Assembly (NCBI GenBank): GCA_020216655.1 | Contig: JAIWNU010000091.1 | Location: 1 to 14,255 of the forward strand | Direction of reading: 5' to 3' | Source: Treponema sp. | Lineage (GTDB): Bacteria; Spirochaetota; Spirochaetia; Treponematales; Breznakiellaceae | Length of the DNA stretch: 14,255 nt | Part shown: piece by piece, positions 9,026 through 14,255 of the stretch | Position numbering within the stretch: position 1 is the stretch's first letter | How the letters are laid out: each line of letters begins with the position of its first letter | Position numbers and translations under genes: made by a program | The notes under the pieces: generated by a model | Databases searched by the model: none | The model's input: only the letters and a program-made list of their open reading frames with translations | Told to the model about the DNA's origin: nothing

Positions 9026-9331
9026 TTACTCGTCAAAATCATCATAGTCGACATCGTCGTCGTAATCGTAGTCCTCGTCTTCGTCGTCGAAATCTTCATC
9101 TTCATCATCGAAATCGTCGTCGAAGTCATCGTCGAAGTCGTCTTCTTCATCATCGAAGTCGTCATCTTCGTCGAGGTCGTCAAAATCTTCGTCTTCTCCC
9201 TCGTCTTCGAAGTCATCATCAAAATCATCATCGAAGACAGCCATGGGGAAGGGAAGTCCGTCGTTCTGCTCAAAGGTCAGGGGGACCAGGTTGAGCATAT
9301 CATCATTATTGATGGTCTCGTAAGGAACCAT
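9026..9331 (-). CDS. Small extremely acidic protein with spaced Phe/Tyr residues, function unknown
   Basis: I do not recognise this protein. From the ATG at 9331 it has 101 residues: about 32 ordinary residues (PYETINNDDMLNLVPLTFEQ, then NDGLPFPMAV) and a 69-residue tail. By my count the tail is 53 Asp/Glu, 13 Phe/Tyr and only three others. Aromatics recur every 4-9 residues, as in FDDDFDDDF. GAC/GAT and GAA/GAG alternate, which favours a real protein over simple DNA expansion. ATG 9331 has GGAG six bases upstream; an in-frame ATG at 9343 would add four residues but lacks such a site. A promoter (TTGACA) lies just upstream and a terminator downstream. It could be a disordered nucleic-acid mimic, a chaperone-like acidic tail or a cation binder; none is shown. 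It has no HARE domain, so it is not a standard RNA polymerase delta subunit. Confidence 0.75.
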   Translation of the reverse strand: MVPYETINNDDMLNLVPLTFEQNDGLPFPMAVFDDDFDDDFEDEGEDEDFDDLDEDDDFDDEEDDFDDDFDDDFDDEDEDFDDEDEDYDYDDDVDYDDFDE

Positions 9332-9365
9332 AGCATACTCCATACATAACTGATATTACCCTTGA

Positions 9366-9395
9366 AACATAAGGGAGAGATTGACTATCTGTCAA
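9366..9395 (-). promoter_or_regulatory. Promoter with overlapping inverted repeat for the acidic-protein gene
   Basis: On the minus strand a perfect -35 TTGACA (9395-9390) is followed after 18 bases by TATGTT (9371-9366). The -35 box lies within the inverted repeat TTGAC-N5-GTCAA (9381-9395), which could be an operator. A second repeat, CCCTT-N7-AAGGG (9359-9375), flanks the -10. Expected leader length is about 15-30 bases. The call is from consensus only. Confidence 0.5.
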
Positions 9396-9402
9396 CAGGT
9401 AT

Positions 9403-9975
9403 TTATATCAATTTGCTACTTTTAATGGCAAAAATGCAAGTAAAATATCCAAAATCACCAGAAACATCAAAAAAGTAGTCTTTGTCAGACTCGGGGAGCA
9501 TGGCTTGCACTCCAGAACCGCTTAAGATTACCGGAGGGGTTATCATGCAGTCAACTCCCTTTTGCGATAAAAGGTTTACAAAAGCTCCCCCAATCTGATT
9601 AGACAACTCAGCAATGGCTTCTTTATTGAACTGATGACTTTGTTCTGCATCCATGCCAAGATTAGAGACAAGTTGTGAAACAAAAGAATCGGAAATGGTA
9701 GGTGGAAATGCTAATATCAATTGGCCTTTAAGTGTTCCAACAAGACCAATCAGCGCAAGAATATCGTTCTTTTCCGAATTTTGGGCTGCCTTGTGCCTAC
9801 TTGCTTTTATAACAGCCTTTTGGCCCTGTTCAATCTCAATATTGGAAAAACCGATTTCCATGAAAATGTCTTTACATGCTTTCATCAATAAAGCGTTTAT
9901 TTGTATATCCACAGAATGAGTATAGATATACTTTGCTCCGTCGTCAATAAAATGAAGGATCTGCGCCAATTTCAA
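9403..9975 (-). CDS. cheX: CheX-like CheY-P phosphatase domain protein
   Basis: This 190-residue protein has the CheC/CheX/FliY family active-site pattern in NKEAIAELSNQIGGAFVNLL, where Glu123 and Asn126 form the E-x-x-N pair that dephosphorylates CheY-P. The preceding LVGTLKGQLILAFPP and the ending DFGYFTCIFAIK fit the CheX fold, which has one E-x-x-N site. Residues 1-22 and 58-70 look like additions to the usual length of about 155. The only early start is TTG at 9975, without a clear ribosome binding site, so a later start is possible. No chemotaxis genes adjoin it. In treponemes cheX normally sits with cheA, cheW and cheY, so this may be a paralogue serving another response regulator. It runs divergently from ispE. 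Confidence 0.75.
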   Translation of the reverse strand: MKLAQILHFIDDGAKYIYTHSVDIQINALLMKACKDIFMEIGFSNIEIEQGQKAVIKASRHKAAQNSEKNDILALIGLVGTLKGQLILAFPPTISDSFVSQLVSNLGMDAEQSHQFNKEAIAELSNQIGGAFVNLLSQKGVDCMITPPVILSGSGVQAMLPESDKDYFFDVSGDFGYFTCIFAIKSSKLI

Positions 9976-10006
9976 ATGTGACAGACTTTGAGAATTGGCT
10001 TAGGTC

Positions 10007-10034
10007 TTTACAAAAAAAAGTTTTTAAGTATAAT
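10007..10034 (+). promoter_or_regulatory. Sigma-70-like promoter for ispE
   Basis: TTTACA (10007-10012) and a perfect TATAAT (10029-10034) are 16 bases apart. Expected transcription start is near 10041, only about six bases before the ispE ATG, so the mRNA may be almost leaderless. The stretch also separates ispE from the divergent cheX-like gene. The minus-strand elements are weak. Confidence 0.55.
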
Positions 10035-10046
10035 AGGGTCCCGATC

Positions 10047-11054
10047 ATGAGAGATGGATTACGAGTTGCGGCACCTTGCAAAATCAACCTCCATCTCGGT
10101 GTTTATGATCGCAGATCCGATGGATATCATCCAATAGAAAGTATTTTTCAGCTTCTGGAATTTGGTGATGTCCTATGGATTGATTCTTTGAAAACAAGCT
10201 CTGGTATTGAACTGTGTGTTGAGGGACCAATCTCTTTGAACAGTTCCGTGCCGCCGGAGCAAAATATAGCATATAAAGCGGTTCGCTTGTTTCAAAGCGC
10301 GTCTGGTGACGATTCTGGCTGGTATATATGCCTAGAAAAGCGTGTTCCTCTTGGAGCAGGTTTGGGAGGTGGTTCTTCCGATGCGGCTGCGGTCCTTTTA
10401 GCGCTTAACCGGCTGAAAGGTTATCCGCTTTCTGGACAGCAATTGGAAAATTTGGCTGCAAAACTGGGAAGTGATGTTCCATTCTTTATAAAGTGTGGTA
10501 TAGCAGAAACCACTGACTATAGCACAGCTAACGCTGACCAATCGTACGCCGGCACGGAATACGCCAGTAAGGCGTACACCGGCACGGCGTACATAACCGG
10601 CCGGGGTGAACAAATCGAACTGATCGATGTCCTTGCTCCCTGGTGTGTTGTGCTGGTTAATCCAGCCTTACATAGCAGTACTCCGGAGGCCTTTGCTATG
10701 CTGGATAGGTTCCGTCAAAAGAGTGGAGCCTATCCAAAGCCGCTTATTGGTAAGGACCGGTTAGTGCGAACGTTAGAATCGCATCCTGCTTCATGGACCT
10801 TTTATAATGATTTTTTAGAAGTGTTCATGGAAATTGGAAGACCGGAGATGCAGCAAAGTTATTCTGCAATTCTTCGGGATTTAAAAGACCATGGAGCTGA
10901 TTTTGTGAATTTGTCGGGCTCTGGTTCTACCTGTTATGGGGTTTTTTCGGCTGTCGAGAGTGCAAAAACAGCTTATAAAACGCTTTTGAAGCGCTGGCCC
11001 CTTGTAGAATTAACGTTTCCCCTTGCGCGCAGAGGTAATGCAGTAGTACAATAA
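10047..11054 (+). CDS. ispE: 4-diphosphocytidyl-2-C-methyl-D-erythritol kinase (IspE)
   Basis: A GHMP-family kinase of the MEP isoprenoid pathway that phosphorylates CDP-methylerythritol at the 2-hydroxyl. It shows APCKINLHL with Lys12, the ATP-binding loop PLGAGLGGGSSD (101-112), catalytic Asp143 in GSDVPFF and the C-terminal LSGSGSTCYGVF (289-300). At 335 residues it is longer than the usual 280-300. The excess lies at about 152-182, where a run of five-residue repeats (YAGTE, YASKA, YTGTA, YITGR) breaks the normal G-T-A..GRGE segment. The ATG at 10047 is chosen because the protein then starts like the family; a GTG at 9978 would add 23 unusual residues and lies upstream of the TATAAT box. 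AGGG at 10035-10038 could be the ribosome binding site if transcription starts earlier. Confidence 0.95.
   Translation: MRDGLRVAAPCKINLHLGVYDRRSDGYHPIESIFQLLEFGDVLWIDSLKTSSGIELCVEGPISLNSSVPPEQNIAYKAVRLFQSASGDDSGWYICLEKRVPLGAGLGGGSSDAAAVLLALNRLKGYPLSGQQLENLAAKLGSDVPFFIKCGIAETTDYSTANADQSYAGTEYASKAYTGTAYITGRGEQIELIDVLAPWCVVLVNPALHSSTPEAFAMLDRFRQKSGAYPKPLIGKDRLVRTLESHPASWTFYNDFLEVFMEIGRPEMQQSYSAILRDLKDHGADFVNLSGSGSTCYGVFSAVESAKTAYKTLLKRWPLVELTFPLARRGNAVVQ
10545..10604 (+). repeat. Four tandem 15-bp units inside ispE
   Basis: Units begin at 10545, 10560, 10575 and 10590: TACGCCGGCACGGAA, TACGCCAGTAAGGCG, TACACCGGCACGGCG and TACATAACCGGCCGG. They stay in frame (each encodes Tyr plus four residues) and are more GC-rich than the flanks. 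They also form inverted repeats: GTACGCCG (10544-10551) with CGGCGTAC (10585-10592), and TACGCC (10560-10565) with GGCGTA (10571-10576). A degenerate fifth unit (TAT AGC ACA GCT) may precede. Confidence 0.8.
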
Positions 11055-11094
11055 GGTGTACAACTATACCTGGGCCGAAAAAGAGGAGAGCGTC

Positions 11095-11376
11095 ATGGAG
11101 ATCACCGACATCAGGATTCGCAAGGTGGCCGGAGAGGGAAAGCTTAAGGCATACGTGACGGTTACATTTGACGACTGCTTTGTTGTTCATAATGTAAAAA
11201 TTATCGAAGGCAAAAGCGGTGTTTTTATCGCCATGCCAAGCAGGAAAACCCGGTCTGGAGAATATAAGGATGTCGCCCATCCAATTCATCCAGAATTTAG
11301 GGCAGAACTGCAAAAGAAAATCCTGGATGTATACGATTCCGGAAATGTTCAGGATGATCCAACAGTAGAATTGTAA
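11095..11376 (+). CDS. spoVG: SpoVG-family nucleic-acid-binding regulator
   Basis: This 93-residue protein has the SpoVG core: MEITDIRIRKV, GKLKAYVTVTFDDCFVVHNV and FIAMPSRKTRSGEYKDVAHP. SpoVG proteins bind DNA and RNA. In Borrelia and Firmicutes they act as global regulators, and the name does not imply sporulation here. The ATG at 11095 is set by AGGAG at 11084-11088 six bases upstream and by the conserved N-terminus. It starts 40 bases after ispE with no terminator between, and is followed within seven bases by tRNA-Gln and then rplY. The spoVG-rplY pairing matches Borrelia. Confidence 0.96.
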   Translation: MEITDIRIRKVAGEGKLKAYVTVTFDDCFVVHNVKIIEGKSGVFIAMPSRKTRSGEYKDVAHPIHPEFRAELQKKILDVYDSGNVQDDPTVEL

Positions 11377-11382
11377 TTTTTT

Positions 11383-11454
11383 TGGGACGTCGGCAAGTGG
11401 TAAGCCACCGGGTTTTGGCTCCGGCATTCGCAGGTTCGAGTCCTGCCGTCCCAG
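11383..11454 (+). tRNA. tRNA-Gln (UUG anticodon)
   Basis: The 72-nt cloverleaf is complete. Acceptor TGGGACG (11383-11389) pairs with CGTCCCA (11447-11453), with G11454 as discriminator. The D arm is GGC...GCC. The anticodon stem CCGGG/TCCGG holds the loop TTTTGGC with anticodon TTG at 11415-11417. The T arm is GCAGG-TTCGAGT-CCTGC. No CCA is encoded (TTAG follows), so CCA is added after transcription. It lies between spoVG and rplY. Confidence 0.96.
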
Positions 11455-11502
11455 TTAGGTGCATAAATATTTTGAAAGCGCGGTCAGGGAAGGAGTTATA
11501 TA

Positions 11503-12114
11503 ATGGATCACGTTGTTCTTACTGCTCAGAAAAGAGCTACCACTGGGTCTGCTGATGCTGCCCGTTTACGACGCAGCGGTAAAATTCCTGCGGTAGTATA
11601 CGGAAGGTCGGGAAAGGCCTTTTCAATTGTTTTGGATGCCCTTGAATTCGGAAGAAAAGTAAAGGGTATTTCTGAAAGTACCCTCCTCAATCTTACCATC
11701 GATGGATCAGAGCACGAAGTCTTTATTAAAGATACCCAGCGGGATATCTTTAAAGGGACCTTCCTCCATGTCGATTTTTATGAGGTAGAAAAAGGTAAAG
11801 CCCTCCATGCAAAGGTTCCTGTACATGTGGTAGGAACCGCCCAGGGTGTGCGTGAAGGCGGTGTTTTGGAAGCTCCACTGCATGAGTTGGAAGTTGAGTG
11901 TCTCCCGAAAGATCTGCCTGAGCATATCGATGTAGATGTGTCCAACCTGAAGGGTAATCAGTCTATTCATGTTCGGGATCTAAAGTTGGCCTCCGGTATT
12001 AAGGTTTTAACAAGCCCCGATCAGGTAGTAGCACTGGTAAAGTTTGCCAAAGCAGAAGCAGCTGTTGAATCCGCTGCTGAAGCAGCTCCTGCGGCAGAAG
12101 CTCCAAAGGCATAG
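11503..12114 (+). CDS. rplY: 50S ribosomal protein L25 (Ctc/TL5 form)
   Basis: This 203-residue protein is the long, two-domain form of L25. Residues 1-93 are the 5S rRNA-binding domain (TAQKRATTGSADAARLRRSG, IPAVVYGR, FIKDTQRDIFKG, LHVDFYEV). Residues 94-180 are the TL5-type beta domain (VPVHVVGTAQGVREGGVLE, LPEHIDVDVSNLKGNQSIHV). It ends in a low-complexity Ala/Glu/Pro tail (EAAPAAEAPKA). The start at 11503 is well supported by AAGGAG at 11490-11495, seven bases upstream. It follows tRNA-Gln by 48 bases and ends in a terminator. Confidence 0.97.
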   Translation: MDHVVLTAQKRATTGSADAARLRRSGKIPAVVYGRSGKAFSIVLDALEFGRKVKGISESTLLNLTIDGSEHEVFIKDTQRDIFKGTFLHVDFYEVEKGKALHAKVPVHVVGTAQGVREGGVLEAPLHELEVECLPKDLPEHIDVDVSNLKGNQSIHVRDLKLASGIKVLTSPDQVVALVKFAKAEAAVESAAEAAPAAEAPKA

Positions 12115-12134
12115 GTTTCTTGCTTCCGATGAAG

Positions 12135-12184
12135 GCCGGATAGAACAGGTATTTGCCTGTTTCTGTTCCGGCTTTTTTGTTTTT
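12135..12184 (+). terminator. Intrinsic terminator after rplY
   Basis: GCCGGA (12135-12140) pairs with TCCGGC (12167-12172), with an inner AACAGG/CCTGTT stem (12144-12149 with 12156-12161), followed by TTTTTTGTTTTT (12173-12184). An alternative inner pairing GAACAG/CTGTTC is possible. It ends 11 bases before the tilS start. Confidence 0.85.
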
Positions 12185-12195
12185 ATGGAAAAAAT

Positions 12196-13674
12196 ATGAA
12201 ATTCCGAACAGCGAAAACCGTAACAGAAAAACTGGAGCTTTCGGTGGACGCTGTACTCAAGAAATACAGCGAAAGTTTAGCAGGACAAACTGTTATTATC
12301 GCCCTTTCTGGCGGCGCTGATTCTGTGTCTCTTTTATACGCATGCGCGAGATGTGCTGAGTATTTTGGATATTTTCTGCGTTGTGTTCATGTGAACCATC
12401 GATTGCGTTCTACCGAAGAGGTAGAACGGGATGCACATCTAGCAAGACAGCATTGCAAAAGATTAAAAATACCGCTCACTATTGTAAACATTGCACCCGG
12501 GGCCATAGAAGCCTATGCAAAAAAAAATAAGGTGGGGATAGAGGCTGCAGCCCGTTTTTTTAGGCATAGGATTTTTCGTAAACAAATGGCGCGCTGGTCT
12601 GCCCATTGGTTGTTTTTAGGTCATACTCAGGATGATATGCTTGAGCTCGCTCTCATGCGATTTTTGCAGGGCTCTGGTCCCGCAGGCTTGACCTCGCTTC
12701 CTGAAAAGCGGGGCCCGATACTGAGGCCCCTTATCAACACCAGCCGTCGAAATATAGAAGCCTATCTAAAGGCTCGGAACATAGAATATGTAACGGATTC
12801 TACTAATTTAGACACAAAGTATTTAAGGAACCGGATCCGTCATATCGTAATACCTGTTTTGGATAGGGAGTTCCCCTTTTGGAGGTCAGGCGTACAGCAT
12901 GGAGGAAACACCCAAGGCCTTGTAGCAGCGTTCCTTCGCGATAGGGCTTTACAGAAGATCCATTGGGAGCCCTATGCATCCGGATCTGTTCATGGTTATC
13001 GCACTGGAGCCTCTCATTTCTGGAACCAAAGCGTACCTGTCCGAGAAGAATCGATGTTTCAAGTGATAGATACAATAAGAAAAAGTGAACATAGTTTTGG
13101 TGTACTAAGCTTAGAACCAGATGCTCAAGCATCTCGTGTAGTTCCATCGGTGAGGCGGAGGACTATCCGGCTATTTGCTACAGCTCAGACGGATAATTTG
13201 GAATTATCTGATTGTAGGTTCATCAATACACCAGAATGGATTCTTATTCAAGAAAAAACGTCATTCTTTTCTGAAGCGGGCTTTTCAGTTCTAGTGACAG
13301 CTCCCGGCACCTATATAGTTGAAGGCTATGAAATCGTTATACGTTCATATCAGCATGAACAAACAAGCGCCCTTATTGGGTTGCCCTGTGTGTTTCGGTC
13401 TCCTCAGCAAGGGGATAGTCTGCTCTACAAAGGTCACCATCGGAAATTGTCCGAACTCAGGAATATGGTTGGGATAAGCTCCTGGTGTGACCTCTGCGTT
13501 GTGGAAGATGCTCTAGGTATTGCCGTTTATATGCTTATAGATATACATTCAAAACTATCATATTTCTGGCGGGACCAAAGGCTCTTAGCAGCTGCTGGGG
13601 TAGTGGATAGAAATGCCAATTATATGTTAGAAATTAATTTACGGGGGAACCATGCTAAACGATCAAAAAGATGA
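12196..13674 (+). CDS. tilS: tRNA(Ile)-lysidine synthase
   Basis: TilS attaches lysine to C34 of the CAU-anticodon tRNA-Ile so that it reads AUA. It shows the PP-loop ATP pyrophosphatase motif SGGADS (38-43), HVNHRLR, GHTQDDMLE and the block ILRPLINTSRRNIEAYL followed by DSTNLDTKYLRNRIRH. A divergent C-terminal domain contains RSPQQGDSLLYKGHHRKLSE. Length is 492 residues, somewhat above the E. coli 432. The ATG at 12196 is only 11 bases after a terminator T tract, with a weak GGA upstream; no separate promoter is evident. The gene overlaps ftsH by 23 bases. In Borrelia pth precedes tilS; no pth is present here. Confidence 0.94.
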   Translation: MKFRTAKTVTEKLELSVDAVLKKYSESLAGQTVIIALSGGADSVSLLYACARCAEYFGYFLRCVHVNHRLRSTEEVERDAHLARQHCKRLKIPLTIVNIAPGAIEAYAKKNKVGIEAAARFFRHRIFRKQMARWSAHWLFLGHTQDDMLELALMRFLQGSGPAGLTSLPEKRGPILRPLINTSRRNIEAYLKARNIEYVTDSTNLDTKYLRNRIRHIVIPVLDREFPFWRSGVQHGGNTQGLVAAFLRDRALQKIHWEPYASGSVHGYRTGASHFWNQSVPVREESMFQVIDTIRKSEHSFGVLSLEPDAQASRVVPSVRRRTIRLFATAQTDNLELSDCRFINTPEWILIQEKTSFFSEAGFSVLVTAPGTYIVEGYEIVIRSYQHEQTSALIGLPCVFRSPQQGDSLLYKGHHRKLSELRNMVGISSWCDLCVVEDALGIAVYMLIDIHSKLSYFWRDQRLLAAAGVVDRNANYMLEINLRGNHAKRSKR

Positions 13675-14255
13675 TATGCCGTCTCGGCCACCGGTACAGG
13701 GTGGGCGGGGCAGCCGTTTTGCCTTGATCTTTTTTATACTCGTTTCAGGTCTTTTTATTGCCTATTTTGTAAAGAATGACAAACCGGTCACCCAGGAGGT
13801 GCCCTATTCCACCTTTGTCATGCGTCTGGAACGAAACGAAGTCGATGCGGTCAAAATTATCGATGGAAACGAGATACAAGGGGCCTTTAAGTCCTCTAAT
13901 GGGGATCTTGTCCAATTCAGGACCCTTATTCCCTATCAGGATCCGCAGCTTATTCCGCTGCTTAAAGAGAAAGGGGTCCGTATTACAGGATCTGTGAGCG
14001 GTATCTCCCCTATGATGATTTTTCTGGAATTTCTTCCCTGGCTAATTGGCTTTGTTTTCATTTGGCTCATGTTTAGAAATGCTCAAGGGGCAGGAAATAA
14101 GGCTTTCCAATTTGGTAAAAGCAGGGCTAAACGGTATTTGGAAGTGGGCAAGCGCATCACCTTTGCTGATGTGGCAGGCCAGGAAGAAGCAAAATACGAA
14201 CTCCAAGAAGTGGTTGCGTTCCTTAAAAATCCGCAGAAGTTTACCAAAATGGGCG
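13652..14255 (+). CDS. ftsH: ATP-dependent zinc metalloprotease FtsH, 3' end outside window
   Basis: The first 201 codons of FtsH are present and the frame is open to the last base. It shows a first membrane helix at about residues 22-40 (RFALIFFILVSGLFIAYFV), the periplasmic domain (VPYSTFVMRLERNEVDAVKI), a second membrane helix at about 119-141 and the start of the AAA domain (ITFADVAGQEEAKYELQEVV). The Walker motifs and the HEXXH zinc site lie beyond the window. FtsH is a membrane-bound hexameric protease that removes misfolded membrane proteins and some regulators. The ATG at 13652 lies within the end of tilS and is preceded by GGGGGA at short spacing; an in-frame ATG at 13676 is the alternative. 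Adjacency with tilS is widespread in bacteria. Confidence 0.96.
   Translation, partial: MLNDQKDDMPSRPPVQGGRGSRFALIFFILVSGLFIAYFVKNDKPVTQEVPYSTFVMRLERNEVDAVKIIDGNEIQGAFKSSNGDLVQFRTLIPYQDPQLIPLLKEKGVRITGSVSGISPMMIFLEFLPWLIGFVFIWLMFRNAQGAGNKAFQFGKSRAKRYLEVGKRITFADVAGQEEAKYELQEVVAFLKNPQKFTKMG

Noticed and set aside
9022..9273. A minus-strand frame rich in Thr, Met, Lys and Ser
   Set aside because: It is the shifted reading of the same trinucleotide-rich tract as the acidic gene, which has the better start, promoter and terminator.
8977..9294. A + strand frame rich in Arg and His opposite the acidic gene
   Set aside because: It is the complement of the Asp/Glu codon run; composition is an artefact, it has no ribosome binding site and it crosses the terminator region.
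11377..11383. Run of seven T just before tRNA-Gln as a possible spoVG terminator
   Set aside because: No stem-loop precedes it, so intrinsic termination is unlikely.
10927..11427. A 166-codon minus-strand frame across ispE, spoVG and tRNA-Gln
   Set aside because: It lies antisense to two clear genes and a tRNA and shows no recognisable protein pattern.
13776..13997. A 73-codon + strand frame near the window end
   Set aside because: It is an out-of-frame reading inside ftsH, whose true frame runs from 13652 to the end.

Overview
The window looks like chromosomal core DNA of a spirochaete, most likely Treponema or a close relative. The evidence is gene order and protein character, not a database match. 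SpoVG, L25, TilS and FtsH occur in the order known from Borrelia (where pth sits between rplY and tilS). There is also a CheX-type chemotaxis phosphatase, and the obg, nadD-yqeK and rsfS genes are neighbours. Base composition is moderate. I see no insertion sequence, phage gene, CRISPR array or other sign of recent transfer.

Layout. (1) Bases 1-4073, all +: the 3' part of a large protein of unknown function (possibly the spirochaetal DUF5312 family), then pgeF/yfiH and argS. (2) 4097-5094: a strong sigma-70-like promoter and the ribosomal cluster rplU-prp-rpmA. (3) 5106-5173: two hairpins, the second a convincing intrinsic terminator, directly before obg. (4) 5182-8909: obg, a nadD-yqeK fusion, a membrane-anchored LCP/LytR_C-like gene and rsfS, tightly packed with start/stop overlaps. 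(5) 8944-8984: a terminator usable from both strands. (6) 9026-9975, minus strand: a small, extremely acidic Asp/Glu/Phe protein and a stand-alone CheX-like gene. (7) 10007-12184, +: a promoter, ispE (carrying an unusual 15-bp tandem repeat inside the coding sequence), spoVG, tRNA-Gln(UUG), rplY and a terminator. (8) 12196-14255: tilS and the 5' part of ftsH, which runs off the window.

Together the + strand genes form translation and ribosome-assembly operons: ArgRS, L21, L27, L25, tRNA-Gln and the tRNA-modifying enzyme TilS for translation, and Obg and RsfS for 50S maturation. Linked to them are NAD synthesis (NadD), dinucleotide turnover (YqeK), isoprenoid synthesis (IspE), cell-wall editing (PgeF) and membrane proteolysis (FtsH). 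The minus-strand pair is the accessory island of the window.

No new multi-gene system is evident. The observations most worth checking are the in-frame tandem repeat in ispE, the acidic-aromatic protein with its inverted-repeat promoter, a possible attenuator before obg, and a Prp protease beside an L27 that lacks the usual Prp-cleaved extension.
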